A stretch of 64,000 nucleotides of DNA from Saccharomycopsis phalli (Eukaryota; Ascomycota; Saccharomycetes; Ascoideales; Saccharomycopsidaceae), in contig CP073212.1 of assembly GCA_020342235.1 (NCBI GenBank), positions 620,001-684,000 of the forward strand, read 5' to 3'. The notes below the pieces were generated by a model. It had not been told where the DNA came from. It saw only the letters and a list, made by a program, of their open reading frames with translations, and made no database searches. Shown piece after piece: positions 7,927 to 17,738 of the stretch. The translations under genes and the position numbers were made by a program. How positions within the stretch are numbered: the first letter of the stretch is position 1; every line of letters begins with the position of its first letter.

Positions 7927-10623
7927 TTACAACAATCGCCGAATCAACTGCGCCAATTCGCCGCCTCGGTCAAAGTAAACATCATTGATATTCCCATCGA
8001 GCCCCTCGACAGCCTGCTTGATCCGCTCGATATCACGTCGGTTTTCCTCCTGGCTCGCCAAGTCAGCAAACACACGCGACAATTGCAGCTTCAACTCCTT
8101 CATGCGAGCATCGGAGCCAACCTCCAGCGACTCGCCCGCCAACCAGTTCCAGATGCCCCTTTCTGTGTCCTCCTGTAGTCCCAGAAGCTTGCTTTCGTTC
8201 CCAAGGACGCTGAATACCGAGTTCCTGCTCAGCATTCGAGCAATCAACTGGAGCTGCTCTGCCTGGATCCGGTTGGACTCTTGCAACGCGCCAAAGATGC
8301 GGAGCTGGAGAAGCAACACCATGGCGACTGCAGAGAAGAGCAACACCGACAGCCAGTGGTGGCAAAGTACGTCCCACAAGGTCTTTTCAATCTCCTCAAT
8401 CTCCTCGTTGACGGTGGCAAGGTCAAATGTAGCAAGCGAGCTGGCCCGGTTGCGGGCTGCGCTCTTTTGCGGCACAAACACCGCCGGTGAGCCCAAACCA
8501 GTGACGGTTTTCTTGGCGGCGGGTTTCTCTTGCTGAAGTAATCGAAGCAACTCCTTTGCGGCGTCCTCCTGACCTCCCTTGCTGCTCTTTTCGATCATGC
8601 CCTTGATCCAGCTGCTGCCGGTCCAGTGTGTCCAGAAACTATATCGAAGCTTGGCTCTTCCGCCGGCGGCCCAGGCGGCAAGAAACCGTGTCTGGACCGT
8701 GAACGCCTTGCCGCTGGGCACGTTGGGCGTGGTGGAAACCAGGAGAAGATTAAAGCCCTGGTCCGGGTCGTCATCTTCAAGGGTCTCTATGGTGTAAACC
8801 ACAGTGGACAGCGGTCCAACCGCATAGTTCAACGCCTTGGTGTAGCTGTAGAACCGCTGTTTCTTGCCCTGCTGGAAATGTGGCACGTACACTGCGTCCA
8901 ACTCGGCCAGGTCCCACTGTTTGAACGGGGCAATTGGGGTTTCGTTGGACCCGCCGACGGAGCCCAAGAACTTTTTTTTGAACGGCACGCTGCTCACAAG
9001 AAGCTCTTTCAAGCTGCCGAGCGGCATGTCGAGCACTTCTTCCATGATGATTGTCTCTGAGCCGTCTTCCGGTGTAAAAGTGTACTCTGTCTCTGGGTGG
9101 GTCTCTGGGTCGCCCAATGGCTGTGGGGTGTCTGGCAGGCTTGTCACCAGCTCGTTGTCGTCTTCTGGGTCGTCCTCGTCGATGGACAATACCTGGTCCT
9201 CAAACAGCTGGGTGTCTAGGATATCGTTTGTGGGCTCAGTCTGGGGCTTGAGTCCTTTGAAGTAGTCTGGCTTGGGGGGCATTTTGTAGTTGAGCAAGGC
9301 CTCTTTGGGCACTTTAGGCTCGCTTCGCTCGTTTTTGGGCACTTTAGGCTCGCTTCGCTCGTTTTTGGGCACTTTAGGCTCGCTTCGCTCGTTTTTGGGC
9401 TCGCTTTGCTCGTTTTTGGGCTCGCCTGGCTGCAGATTATAATTATACTGTAGCCATATTGCATTGAGAAACTCATATGTGCTGTCGCGGCTGATAAACG
9501 TGGCGAAATTGTGCTTGGCGGTCTCGGTGGAAATCATAATCCCATTGGGAAACAAGCCCGCAGTGGAAGTCTTTTCAAACGAAGTAATCTCGCCAAGCGA
9601 CAACACCAAGTTGGTCACCCAGCCAAGGATGTTGGAGTTGAAGCACACGTACCCCTGCGACACGTAGAGACGGCCCTGGAGCAAGATCTCCCTCGAGAGC
9701 GCACACGAAAAGTCGTCAATGAGCCGGTCGGCCGGCACCACCGACTTGAACAAAAAGTGAAAGTCCTCGTTGCGCGACTCCGAGGCATAGTGGTACTTTG
9801 TGTCGCGCACCACGTCCTCCAGGTACAACTTCTTGTTGTACGACGGCGAGCGGCTCGATTCTGCCTTGGGGCTGTCGGTATCGACGTTGGACGTCTCGGA
9901 TATTTTCCGCGACCGTCGGCGATACGAGATGATCTTCGGCTGCTCATCAGCACCAGACTCCGCCCCAGACTCGTCGGCGGCATCCAGCTCGCCGTTTTTT
10001 TGCACAAGAAGCGTGTTGGCCGAGTTCCACACCGAGGTGAAGAACGACGAGTTGCGGCCCGGCGAGCCGTCCAAATCGGCCTCGATGTCGGCGAGACTCC
10101 GCCGGTTCCGGAGCTGCCGCTCCTTGGCCTGCTCCTTCTTCTCAAGCTCCTTGAGGTTGTCGTTCAACGACGGCGAAGGCGCATGCTTCTTGAAGCTGTT
10201 GCGCCGCAGTGCGGCCATCGGGATTCCGGGGTCGCCGAGCGTGGTCTCGGGGTTTGCCGGCGCCGATTTCAACACTAGCGGGATGCTGCTGGACTTGCCA
10301 TATGACCCGCTGTCTTCGTCATTGCTCTGGGGAATGTCAATTGGGTCGAGGAGGCTGTTGGCCAGATGGGGTTCCGTGGGTATTTGGGATTGCTCTGTGC
10401 GGTTGAAGTGATTATCTTGGGAATTGCCTGGTAAATTGCCTGGTAAATTGTCTGGTAAATTGCCTTTTGGCTTGCCCTCTTGCTTGCCTTTTGGGTTGCC
10501 TTCCAACTTACCATGATTCTCGTCGGATGACCACTCGGGCTCGGAATTATTGGCAGAGCTCCCGCCTGAGCTGTTCTCGTGTGCCTTTTTATCTGTCTCT
10601 GGTTTGCTCTCGGGATCAGACAT
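7927..10623 (-). CDS. LAM-family GRAM-VASt membrane protein (Lam5/Lam6-type sterol transporter)
   Basis: LAM proteins sit in the ER at contact sites and move sterol through their VASt (StARkin) domain. The 898-residue chain has a long disordered Ser/Pro/Lys N-terminus (1-270), then a GRAM/PH-like domain (about 285-390; RLIDDFSCALSREILLQGRLY and NSNILGWVT are typical). A linker with NERSEPKVPK repeats (410-440) follows, then one VASt domain (about 525-695; TPIAPFKQWD, FYSYTKALNY, WTHWTGSSWIKGMIE) and a single membrane segment at 757-778 (LSVLLFSAVAMVLLLQLRIFG). A ~120-residue tail with helical heptads would face the ER lumen in the known topology. One VASt domain and no BAR domain fit Lam5/Lam6 rather than Lam2/Lam4 or Lam1/Lam3; it is longer than S. 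cerevisiae Lam5/6 (~680) because of the N-terminus. The ATG at 10623 is the first in frame. Confidence 0.88.
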   Translation of the reverse strand: MSDPESKPETDKKAHENSSGGSSANNSEPEWSSDENHGKLEGNPKGKQEGKPKGNLPDNLPGNLPGNSQDNHFNRTEQSQIPTEPHLANSLLDPIDIPQSNDEDSGSYGKSSSIPLVLKSAPANPETTLGDPGIPMAALRRNSFKKHAPSPSLNDNLKELEKKEQAKERQLRNRRSLADIEADLDGSPGRNSSFFTSVWNSANTLLVQKNGELDAADESGAESGADEQPKIISYRRRSRKISETSNVDTDSPKAESSRSPSYNKKLYLEDVVRDTKYHYASESRNEDFHFLFKSVVPADRLIDDFSCALSREILLQGRLYVSQGYVCFNSNILGWVTNLVLSLGEITSFEKTSTAGLFPNGIMISTETAKHNFATFISRDSTYEFLNAIWLQYNYNLQPGEPKNEQSEPKNERSEPKVPKNERSEPKVPKNERSEPKVPKEALLNYKMPPKPDYFKGLKPQTEPTNDILDTQLFEDQVLSIDEDDPEDDNELVTSLPDTPQPLGDPETHPETEYTFTPEDGSETIIMEEVLDMPLGSLKELLVSSVPFKKKFLGSVGGSNETPIAPFKQWDLAELDAVYVPHFQQGKKQRFYSYTKALNYAVGPLSTVVYTIETLEDDDPDQGFNLLLVSTTPNVPSGKAFTVQTRFLAAWAAGGRAKLRYSFWTHWTGSSWIKGMIEKSSKGGQEDAAKELLRLLQQEKPAAKKTVTGLGSPAVFVPQKSAARNRASSLATFDLATVNEEIEEIEKTLWDVLCHHWLSVLLFSAVAMVLLLQLRIFGALQESNRIQAEQLQLIARMLSRNSVFSVLGNESKLLGLQEDTERGIWNWLAGESLEVGSDARMKELKLQLSRVFADLASQEENRRDIERIKQAVEGLDGNINDVYFDRGGELAQLIRRLL
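9300..9422. repeat. In-frame 30-bp coding minisatellite inside the LAM gene
   Basis: Three near-identical 30-bp units plus two shorter ones encode (NERSEPKVPK)n between the GRAM and VASt domains. Unit length is a multiple of three, so copy number can change without breaking the frame. Confidence 0.9.
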
Positions 10624-10950
10624 GTGTGCGTGGGATTGGTATGTTAGGCGTAAATTTATGGTATACGACAGAGAATTTACTGCACTAGTATGCAGAATGG
10701 ATCACTGGAGATTTCTGGATAGGTTCTGGTGGGATATATAGATGTTTGGATATATATGTTTGGATATATATGTTTGGATATATATGTTTGGATATATATG
10801 TTTGGATATATAGATATTCGGGTGAGATATACAGATGTGATGGAGTGGTGATGGAGTGATGTAGTTAGAGTAGTCAGAGCCTTGATGTAGTCAGAGTCTT
10901 GATATAGTCTTGATATAGTCTTGATATAGTCTTGATATAGTCTCTGTCTT

Positions 10951-11375
10951 GATTTAATTTTGAAATAATCAGTGTCTTGATTTATCTTGATATAGTTTGA
11001 GTTTCAATTTAATCTCGATACAATCCAAGTCTAATTTAATTTTGAAATAATCAGTGTCTTGATTTATCTTGATATAGTTTGAGTTTCAATTTAATCTCGA
11101 TACAATCCAAGTCTAATTTAATTTTGAAATAATCAGTGTCTTGATTCATCTTGATATAGTTTGAGTTTCAATTTAATCTCGATACAATCCAAGTCTAATT
11201 TAATTTTGAAATAATCAGTGTCTTGATTTATCTTGATATAGTTTGAGTTTCAATTTAATCTCGATACAATCCAAGTCTAATTTAATTTTGAAATAATCAG
11301 TGTCTTGATTCATCTTGATATAGTTTGAGTTTCAATTTAATCTCGATACAATCCAAGTCTAATTTAATCTTGAAG
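10951..11375. repeat. 82-bp satellite, about 5 copies
   Basis: The landmark CAATCCAAGTCTAATTTAAT recurs at 11021, 11103, 11185, 11267 and 11349, exactly 82 bp apart. Copies differ at only one or two bases (TTTATC versus TTCATC), so homogenisation is recent. It is flanked by degenerate copies of the same TCTTGATATAG core, from which the 82-mer probably grew. Confidence 0.93.
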
Positions 11376-12049
11376 TAGTTAGTGTCTTGCTTCATCTTGA
11401 TATAGCTAGAGTCTTGATTCATCTTGATATAGTCAGTGTCTTGATTTAATAATATAATATTTATTCAAAACTATAGATATAGTAGGCTCCCGGAGGAGAT
11501 TTATACATTGCCGTCCAAGACAAAGGACGGTGCTGGTATGTAGTCGTCGAAAGAAAACTCTTTGACAGATACACTTTCAACTAGAGCTAGTGAATATATA
11601 AGTAATCGGCATCGCAAGAGCAGCGAGCTTTTGCTAGGTCATTGGTGACTTGAGCCACCCTCCTAACGTGTTGTAGCAAAAAGGAAACCAGTCCAACACA
11701 GGCAAGTAGAATCCTACAAGTTTAAGCTTCGCCTTATCTGAAAGGAAGCGGGCTTGGCTAGCAGTAGTAATTCATTTGTATCTGTCTTTGGGCTCGAAAG
11801 GCCAAGAGTACTGCCAGGTAAAGTCGTGGAGGTATATGGCCCGGCATCCTCATTTGCTGCATGATGAGCTAGCCTCGGCGTGAATAAAGTCTTTTTATGT
11901 GAAACTAAGCATTGTCCGTTACATAGTTGGCTGATCTTGCTGAGTATTCGCTTAGGTCCAACTAGGCTTCTGAAAGTAATTTTGACTTATCAGTAGTCAC
12001 TTGAATTGAGCCTTGGCGTAGCGTCGTGTAATGAGTCGGGAGCCGGATC

Positions 12050-12298
12050 TCATGGAGTCAATGAGCTCTTGTCATTTCTTGGTACCTTTTTCTGTGTAGC
12101 TTTTAAAACAGAAAATTTTCTTTGTTTCAGCTGGGCCGTTTGTAGTGTGGCAGTATCCAGTTTAGTCTGATTTTGAATTAGTTGTTCCGCCCTCTGATTC
12201 GAGGAAACGTCTTCAAATGATCTTTGGTAGGGAATGCTGATGTTGAGGGCCGCTGGGGTCTTTTTGATGAGGATATGCGTGGAGTTTGTTTGCGACAC
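12050..12298 (-). pseudogene. 82-codon gene-like frame without ATG (possible 3' exon or gene remnant)
   Basis: A minus-strand frame encodes 82 residues of normal, non-repetitive composition (…ISIPYQRSFEDVSSNQRAEQL…KKVPRNDKSSLTP, stop at 12050-12052). It lies in the unique patch between satellites. There is no ATG upstream in frame; the frame opens after a stop at about 12317, and an acceptor-like AATCAG precedes GTGTCGC at 12298. I recognise no family. It may be the last exon of a small spliced gene, a decayed gene or chance. Confidence 0.2.
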
Positions 12299-12514
12299 CT
12301 GATTTAATCGGCGTGTTTATGGTCTTTTGGATGGGTTGGGATTTGTATTAGTGAACCATTGGTGCACTTGTCAATAGCAATCCGAGTCTTGATTTATCTT
12401 GATAGACAGTGTCTTGATTTATCTTGATAGACAGTGTCTTGATTTATCATGATGCTCGAATCAAGTAATTCCAGGTAGCCAAATAAAAGCTGTCAAATGT
12501 TGTCGACAAATTGT

Positions 12515-12577
12515 TGCCTCAGGATGTTCCTGAGTAAGATATTCATCAAATAGCCGTGTTTTCGGAGACGCTATGGA
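12515..12577. ncRNA. Candidate structured element, copy 1 (related to 38639-38697)
   Basis: The hairpin CTCAGGATGTTCCTGAG sits at 12518-12534, and CCGTGTTTTCGGAGAC follows. Flanks differ from the second copy except for a loose GTTG-ACAAA stretch upstream. Orientation of any transcript is unknown. Confidence 0.3.
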
Positions 12578-12814
12578 TGGTACAAATAAATATGACTAGT
12601 CTTGATATTCTTGATAGTCTGATAATCTTGATAGTCAATTATCTTGATAGAGCTTGATATAGTCTACAATTCTCATTAATTTGGTATACACCAACAAGAC
12701 CCATATAATTAAACAATGCACCAGCCCGAGTGAGTGTCACTATCCAAGTAAAGTTTACGACATCAATGGAATTCCAATTAGACTTTGAACCATTTAAACA
12801 AACTTATCAAATGT

Positions 12815-12926
12815 CAAACTTCTTTGATTACCATTCCAAACTTCTTTGATTACCATTCCAAACTTCTTTGATTACCATTCCAAACTTCTTCGATTACCAC
12901 TCCAAACTTCTTCGATTACCATTCCA
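12815..12926. repeat. 22-bp minisatellite, 5 copies
   Basis: The unit CAAACTTCTTTGATTACCAT plus TC recurs every 22 bp from 12815, with TTTGAT changing to TTCGAT in the last two copies. Non-coding. Confidence 0.9.
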
Positions 12927-13277
12927 AACAAGTTCATGTAGGATTCGTCTGGCCTAATATTCATCACCGAGTGCTTTACCACGCCGTCTCACTAACCACT
13001 CTACAGTACAATCCGAGCCGGTGATTAGCAATCTCCATTGACAGTCTCAACTCACCCCTGGCCTACTACAAACTGTAATACACCATACCATTGATATTTC
13101 TGTCTAAATCTAGGCCAGTCCATCGATCCAACTACCACAGGCATACATAGACCATGATCATAGACCTACGACACATAGACCATGATCATAGACCTTTATC
13201 CACTGGGCATCAGAAAGGACCTCTGCCTTAGTTCACTCGCCACAATTACGCACATCACTTATTCAACCGACCTGGCA

Positions 13278-14612
13278 CTAGGCAATCAAGTTGTCAAACA
13301 ACACCGAGATACTCTCTCCATAATGGTCTCGGCGAATACACTCGGCAAACACCGGACTCACGTCCAACACCACGAGCTTGTCGTTATTCTCTATCGCCTC
13401 GCGCGGAATCGGATACGTGTTGGTCACCACCACCCGGTTGATGCACGGCGACTCCTGCAACTTCTCAAGACAGTTGTTGCTAAACACCCCGTGTGTAGCA
13501 ATGACATACACCTCGGTGGCGCCGCAGTTCAAGCGGCAGTGTTCGGCCGCGGCGATAAACGAGTTTGGCTTGTCGACCATGTCGTCCAAGATGATTGCAG
13601 CCTTGCCCTTGACGTCGCCGACAAGGGTGATCAACTTCTCCAGCCGCGTGACCCCGGACTTTTGCACCTCCAGGTCAAACGAGTACTCATAGTCGTCGTC
13701 ATCGTCGTCGGAGTTCAAGCTCAGCGAGTCGGCCTCACGGTTCGGGCTCGACGCCTCCGACACCTCCGACACCACCTCGATCTGCTCGATGTAGTCGTCG
13801 TCCACAATGTGGCCCTTGATGACTCTGGCGGTCTGCAACTCTGTGCTCAAGATCACATTCCCCGGGTCCTCGTCTTCGGCGATTGCGTCGTCGGAGCCGC
13901 CGACGGACGTCTTCCGAAGCATACTGACGTCGGCGGATTTCACGGTCAGGGACTGGCGGCGCTTGAGCAACTTGAGGCGCTTTTCCTGCTGCTGCTTCAA
14001 CGCCATGGCGTCGTGCGACCGGCGCCGGTCGGTGTGGATCATGGCGAAGTTGATCTTCAACTTGTCGGCCAACGCAGTGACCCGCTTCGTTCCCCCCGGG
14101 TTCTTGGACACCACCACCGCCTCCTGGTAGTTTGGCACGTGGTTCACGATCCAGTTCGCCAAGAGCGGCGCGCCGTACAAGTTGTCCACCGGCTTGGAGA
14201 AGAACCCTTGCATCTGCGACGCGTGCAAGTCCATCGACACCACGTGGTCCGCGCCGGCCATGATCAACAAGTTCGCAAGCATGCGGGCGGTGATGGCGCT
14301 CCGGTACTTTTTCATCTTGGACTGTTTTGCGTAGGGAAACTGCGGGATCACCGCGGTGATTTTCGACGCCGAGCCGCTCTTGCACGCAGAGATGAGTATG
14401 AGAAGCTCCATAATGTGGTCGTTGATCGCCGGCGAGCCCGACTGGATCACATAGACGTCCTCGTCCCGCACCGACACACCAATCGACACCGACGACTCAC
14501 CGTTGGCAAATTTCTTAAGAGTCGCCGGCGCAGGCTGCACGCCAAGCCGCTCGCAGACCAAGTTGCCCAACTCCGGGTGCGACGTTCCCACAAATATCTT
14601 GCACTTTCTCAT
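13278..14612 (-). CDS. PRS1: Ribose-phosphate pyrophosphokinase subunit (PRPP synthetase)
   Basis: The enzyme makes PRPP from ribose-5-phosphate and ATP for purine, pyrimidine, His and Trp synthesis. The 444-residue protein starts MRKCKIFVGTSHPELGNLVC, as fungal Prs1 does; in-frame codons upstream lack an ATG and hold no family sequence, so I place the start at 14612. Conserved blocks follow: FANGESSVSIGVSVRDEDVY, MADHVVSMDLHASQMQGFF-type sequence, VVSKNPGGTKRVTALADKL, the PRPP-loop region AAIILDDMVDKP and the C-terminal HYGESISVLFDNL. Between about residues 205 and 300 sits a non-homologous acidic insert (DDDDDDYEYSFD) characteristic of yeast Prs1/Prs5, which links PRPP synthesis to cell-wall-integrity signalling; MKC1 of that pathway also lies in this window. 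A TATA-like box sits at 14639-14646, 26 bp before the ATG. It is divergent from TFC7. Confidence 0.95.
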   Translation of the reverse strand: MRKCKIFVGTSHPELGNLVCERLGVQPAPATLKKFANGESSVSIGVSVRDEDVYVIQSGSPAINDHIMELLILISACKSGSASKITAVIPQFPYAKQSKMKKYRSAITARMLANLLIMAGADHVVSMDLHASQMQGFFSKPVDNLYGAPLLANWIVNHVPNYQEAVVVSKNPGGTKRVTALADKLKINFAMIHTDRRRSHDAMALKQQQEKRLKLLKRRQSLTVKSADVSMLRKTSVGGSDDAIAEDEDPGNVILSTELQTARVIKGHIVDDDYIEQIEVVSEVSEASSPNREADSLSLNSDDDDDDYEYSFDLEVQKSGVTRLEKLITLVGDVKGKAAIILDDMVDKPNSFIAAAEHCRLNCGATEVYVIATHGVFSNNCLEKLQESPCINRVVVTNTYPIPREAIENNDKLVVLDVSPVFAECIRRDHYGESISVLFDNLIA

Positions 14613-14820
14613 TGCTGCCGCCACATGAAATCCAGAGATTTTTATAGGCGCCCGAGCCCTGGCCAAGATCGGGCGGGGCTTCTGTGCAATCCGGGGTTGC
14701 CAAATGGCCCCCTCAAGAAAATGGTTTGCCAAGGGCGATGGACAAGAGCCCTGGTAAACGAGTACCCTGTCAGGGCTCCTATCACAACATCTTGATATTC
14801 CCACCATTAATCTTCACTCC
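14613..14820. promoter_or_regulatory. Divergent PRS1/TFC7 promoter
   Basis: 208 bp separate the two start codons. On the PRS1 side a TATAAAAA box (minus strand, 14639-14646) lies 26 bp from the ATG. The centre is GC-rich (GGGGTTGCC, GGGCGGGG). No clear TATA is seen on the TFC7 side. Confidence 0.6.
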
Positions 14821-16988
14821 ATGGCTGTTACCACAATATACATTGCACGAGTAAGTACCCCATCCTTTTTGCATCAGCCATCTAACACCAGCACGGATAC
14901 CGCGCAAACTGGCTACCTGGAACACCCCCTGATCCAGTAACTGGCATCGACAGTGACCATTGTTTAGCACCTCATGGTGAACAACAGGCCGAGGAATTGG
15001 CGCGTCATATTGCAAAACTCCCAGTGAAACCTGACGCAATCTTCTCCTCGCCATTTTACCGCTGTCTCCAGACCAGTACCCCGATTTCCCGCGAGTTGGG
15101 GCTTGCAATCAACGTGGAAAACGGCATTGGCGAATGGTACAAGCCTACCCGGCCAGTGATCCCGCAACCGGCCAGCATTGAGAAATTAAAGGGGTTCTTT
15201 GACAATTTGGACCCTTCGTGGACTTCCTTGGTCACTGCGAGCAGAAAGGGAGAGTCAGAGACCGAGATTTTGGCCCGGTGCCATGAGTTTTGGCAAGTGT
15301 TTTTGCCAAAACTTGGGGCCAACGTCAAGTCAGTATTGCTCGTGACACATGCGGCCACCAAAATCGCATTGGGCATGTCCTTGTTGGGATTTTCCAGCGT
15401 CCGTGACCCGATTAATGTCGACGGAGAGTCGTTTATTCGCTCGGGATCGTGTTCCTTGGACACATATGAGTACAACGGGGGGTGGAAGTTGACCAAGAAT
15501 GGGGACACGAGTTTCTTGGCCAAGGGCGAAGAGATGAGCTGGAACTTTACCAATGGATTTGAAGCGGGTTCCACTGAGGATATCAAGGCGAGGGAAGCCA
15601 GAGAGAAGGAAGCCAGAGAGAAGGAGAAAGACGAGTTGGAAGAAGAGGTAAGTGTGACCAAGGTTAAATGATCTAGATGTTGTGAATATGAGCATGAATG
15701 TTGAGTGTTGGATATTTGAATATTAATGTTGAGAATGTTGTCGAGTATGTTAATGTCGAGTATAGTATTAATGTCGAGTATAATGTTTATTTCGAGGATT
15801 TATGTTAATATCGAGTATAGTATTAATGTCGAGGATTAATGATTATGTCGAGTATAATGATTATGTCGAGGATTAGTATTAATTTCGAGTATAATATTAA
15901 TTTCGAGTATAATATTAATTTCGAGTATAATATTAATGCCGAATATAAAGTTTATTTCAAACATATCAAGATTCCTCAAGAACCGGAATATGAACATCAG
16001 TCGATATCGAATCCTCATCCACTAATCTTGCAAATTTCTGGCATGGTATTCAACATTCGACACTCTATGATATCCTAACATACCTGATACTCGGTATTCT
16101 CACCCATCACATATTCTCACATTGATCACAATTCATCTTTGCATACCTAACATGTAGGAAGTGTACATCACATTAGAGGTGCCCCAGTTGAATATGCCGT
16201 CAAAAATCGGGAAACCACCAAACAGCAACGTGTCGCACCCTCAACTTGTGCATCAGACGTTCCCTTTGAATACCACTTCTGCCAGTAGACTGTCGTACTT
16301 CAAGAACATCTATAACCAATCCGCCGACGATCCATCAAATAACATTTTGGATGCCTCCAAGACGATGATATCGTCTTTTGAACCCTCTACAAAGTTTCAG
16401 ATAACTGGCTTGGATACGGACACGCCATTGGTGCGGATTGATAACGACATTCTTCAGGGAGAATGGAAGCAGTTGATTGGAACAGAGTTGATCTTGAACG
16501 AGGAAGGTGCAGTGACGGCTGTATCGAAGATGCATTTGCAATTGGTGGAGGGCGAATTGATTTCAAAGGAGGAGCATGACAAGAGAACTGGGCAAAAGCA
16601 AAAGAAGGTAAATGTCTATGAGGAGGCGTTGAGAATTGCTCGGGCAAAGGAAGGAAAGGAAGAAAAGAGTAAAGAGGGGGATTTGAGTGAAAAGGGTGAA
16701 AAGGGTGAGAAGATGGATGAAAAAATGAATGAAAAGACAGGTGAAAAGACGGACGAAAAGACGGACGAAAAGACGGACGAAAAGACGGACGAAAAGACGG
16801 ACGAAAAGACGGACGAAAAGACGGACGAAAAGACTGATGAAATGGATAGTGACAAGGACAAAGCTACTGGTGATGATGAAATGGATCAGGATAGTATTGT
16901 TACGATTCATGAGGAAGACAGCGATAAAGAAATCATTGAAAACGAAAATGGCGAAATTCTTGATGAAGATGTTGAAATGCAGCACTAA
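14821..16988 (+). CDS. TFC7: TFIIIC tau55 subunit, three exons (14821-14850, 14892-15647, 16158-16988)
   Basis: Tau55 is part of TFIIIC, which places TFIIIB on tRNA and 5S genes. Joining three exons in frame gives 538 residues. Exon 1 plus exon 2 give a phosphoglycerate-mutase-like domain (IYIAR|HGYRANW, PDPVTGIDSD, SSPFYRCLQT, NGIGEWYKPTRPVIP, LLVTHAATKIALGMSLLG), collinear with S. cerevisiae Tfc7. Exon 3 gives the tau55 C-terminal domain (EVYITLEVP, GLDTDTPLVRIDNDILQGEW, LIGTELIL). An acidic tail with nine TDEK repeats (16741-16836) follows. Splice sites are canonical: GTAAGT donors at 14851 and 15648, CTAAC branch sites, AG acceptors at 14891 and 16157. Intron 1 splits the catalytic RHG motif between Arg10 and His11. 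Without splicing the region would look like two unrelated genes. Calling one gene follows from the known two-domain order in Tfc7. Confidence 0.9.
14851..14891 (+). other. TFC7 intron 1 (41 nt)
   Basis: Donor GTAAGT at 14851, branch CTAAC at 14882-14886, acceptor CCAG ending 14891. Removal restores RHGYRANWLP and a phase-0 junction. Only five bases separate branch motif and acceptor end. Confidence 0.93.
15648..16157 (+). other. TFC7 intron 2 (510 nt) between the two protein domains
   Basis: Donor GTAAGT follows a Glu-rich stretch at 15647; branch CTAAC (16147-16151) and acceptor TAG end at 16157, phase 0. It is more than ten times longer than the other introns and filled with TTAATGTCGAGTATAAT repeats (about 15740-15945). 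If retained, translation would end at TGA 15669-15671, giving only the mutase-like domain. Confidence 0.85.
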
Positions 16989-17738
16989 AAGTCCGAAAGT
17001 CTCGAGTGGCCCAGACCTTGATGATAACAATGTCAGTCAAATGTTGGATAATGGCAAATTTATATTCATCATGGCTATTCTGTTTAGAATGATACACACC
17101 ATATACTTGGGATTCGGCTCCCGGGTCACTTTAATTTGTGCTTGATTTCGACAAAGACTGGGCCAATTTTAAAGGACTATAGATCAAGACTCTAGGAAGA
17201 ACAATGTGATTATGTTTGTGAAGTTGTAATTGGACTCGGTGAGAATTGAGAATTACCAGTTGGATGGCAGAGTCTAGAATCCAGCAAAGGAGCTGCCATT
17301 TACCAGAATTACAGACTCATGGATCTCGGTCTGAGTAAATTGTAACAGATTTGCAGACTCAAAGTCTGACTCATGTGATTACAAATATGCTATAAATGGA
17401 ATCTGTTGATATGAATATTCATTGACTTTGATTAGAAATCAAGATTGTTGCTCTGGTTATTGACATGACTCATTGACTTGGTTGAGATGCTTACCTTGAG
17501 GGTAGAATTGAATAAACTGGTAATTGATGTCTAGTATTGTCTAGTATTATCTACTATCTACTATTATTTACTATCTAGTACTATCTACTATATACTTTCT
17601 ACTTTCTACTATTATCTACTATTATCTAGTCAAGTGCTTTGACCTGCACAACCTCAGACATGTTTCACAGGGTGTGTGCACCCCCGGTACCCTGCCTCTC
17701 CCTATATATGGCAAAAATTTTTTCATTCATTTCACACC
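16989..17738. other. Intergenic TFC7-eEF1Bgamma; promoter with TATA box
   Basis: Mostly unique, AT-rich. Short CTACTAT/CTAGTACTATCTA repeats fill 17520-17630. A GGGTGTGTGCACCCC stretch (near 17669-17683) contains a CACCC-type motif, and TATATAT at 17703-17709 lies 29 bp before the ATG. These fit a strong translation-factor promoter; the regulators are unknown. Confidence 0.6.

Larger units (their letters stand above)
10624..13277. other. 2.65-kb intergenic region: LAM promoter, satellites and a unique patch
   Basis: Upstream of LAM lie TTTGGATATATATG 14-mers (about 10748-10810), then TCTTGATATAG repeats and an 82-bp satellite (10951-11370). From 11460 to about 12360 the DNA is unique and less AT-rich. 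It contains a CCGTCC/GGACGG hairpin (11511-11530) and an 82-codon minus-strand frame. After 12380 come a 25-bp repeat (CTTGATAGACAGTGT type), a structured element at 12510-12580, TCTTGATA repeats, a 22-bp minisatellite (12815-12926) and unique sequence running to the PRS1 stop codon. A directly repeated ACACATAGACCATGATCATA occurs near 13150-13190. Confidence 0.6.

Noticed and set aside
10951-11375. CRISPR array
   Set aside because: The whole 82-bp unit is conserved with no unique spacers, and this is a eukaryotic nuclear genome.
13182-14795. 537-codon plus-strand open frame across PRS1
   Set aside because: Antisense shadow of PRS1; Arg/His/Val-rich translation without any family signal.
14997-16988. 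Two separate genes, a phosphoglycerate-mutase-like protein and a tau55-domain protein
   Set aside because: Canonical GTAAGT donor, CTAAC branch and AG acceptor join them in frame in the same domain order as S. cerevisiae Tfc7; the second part has no good ATG before its conserved EVYITLEVP start.
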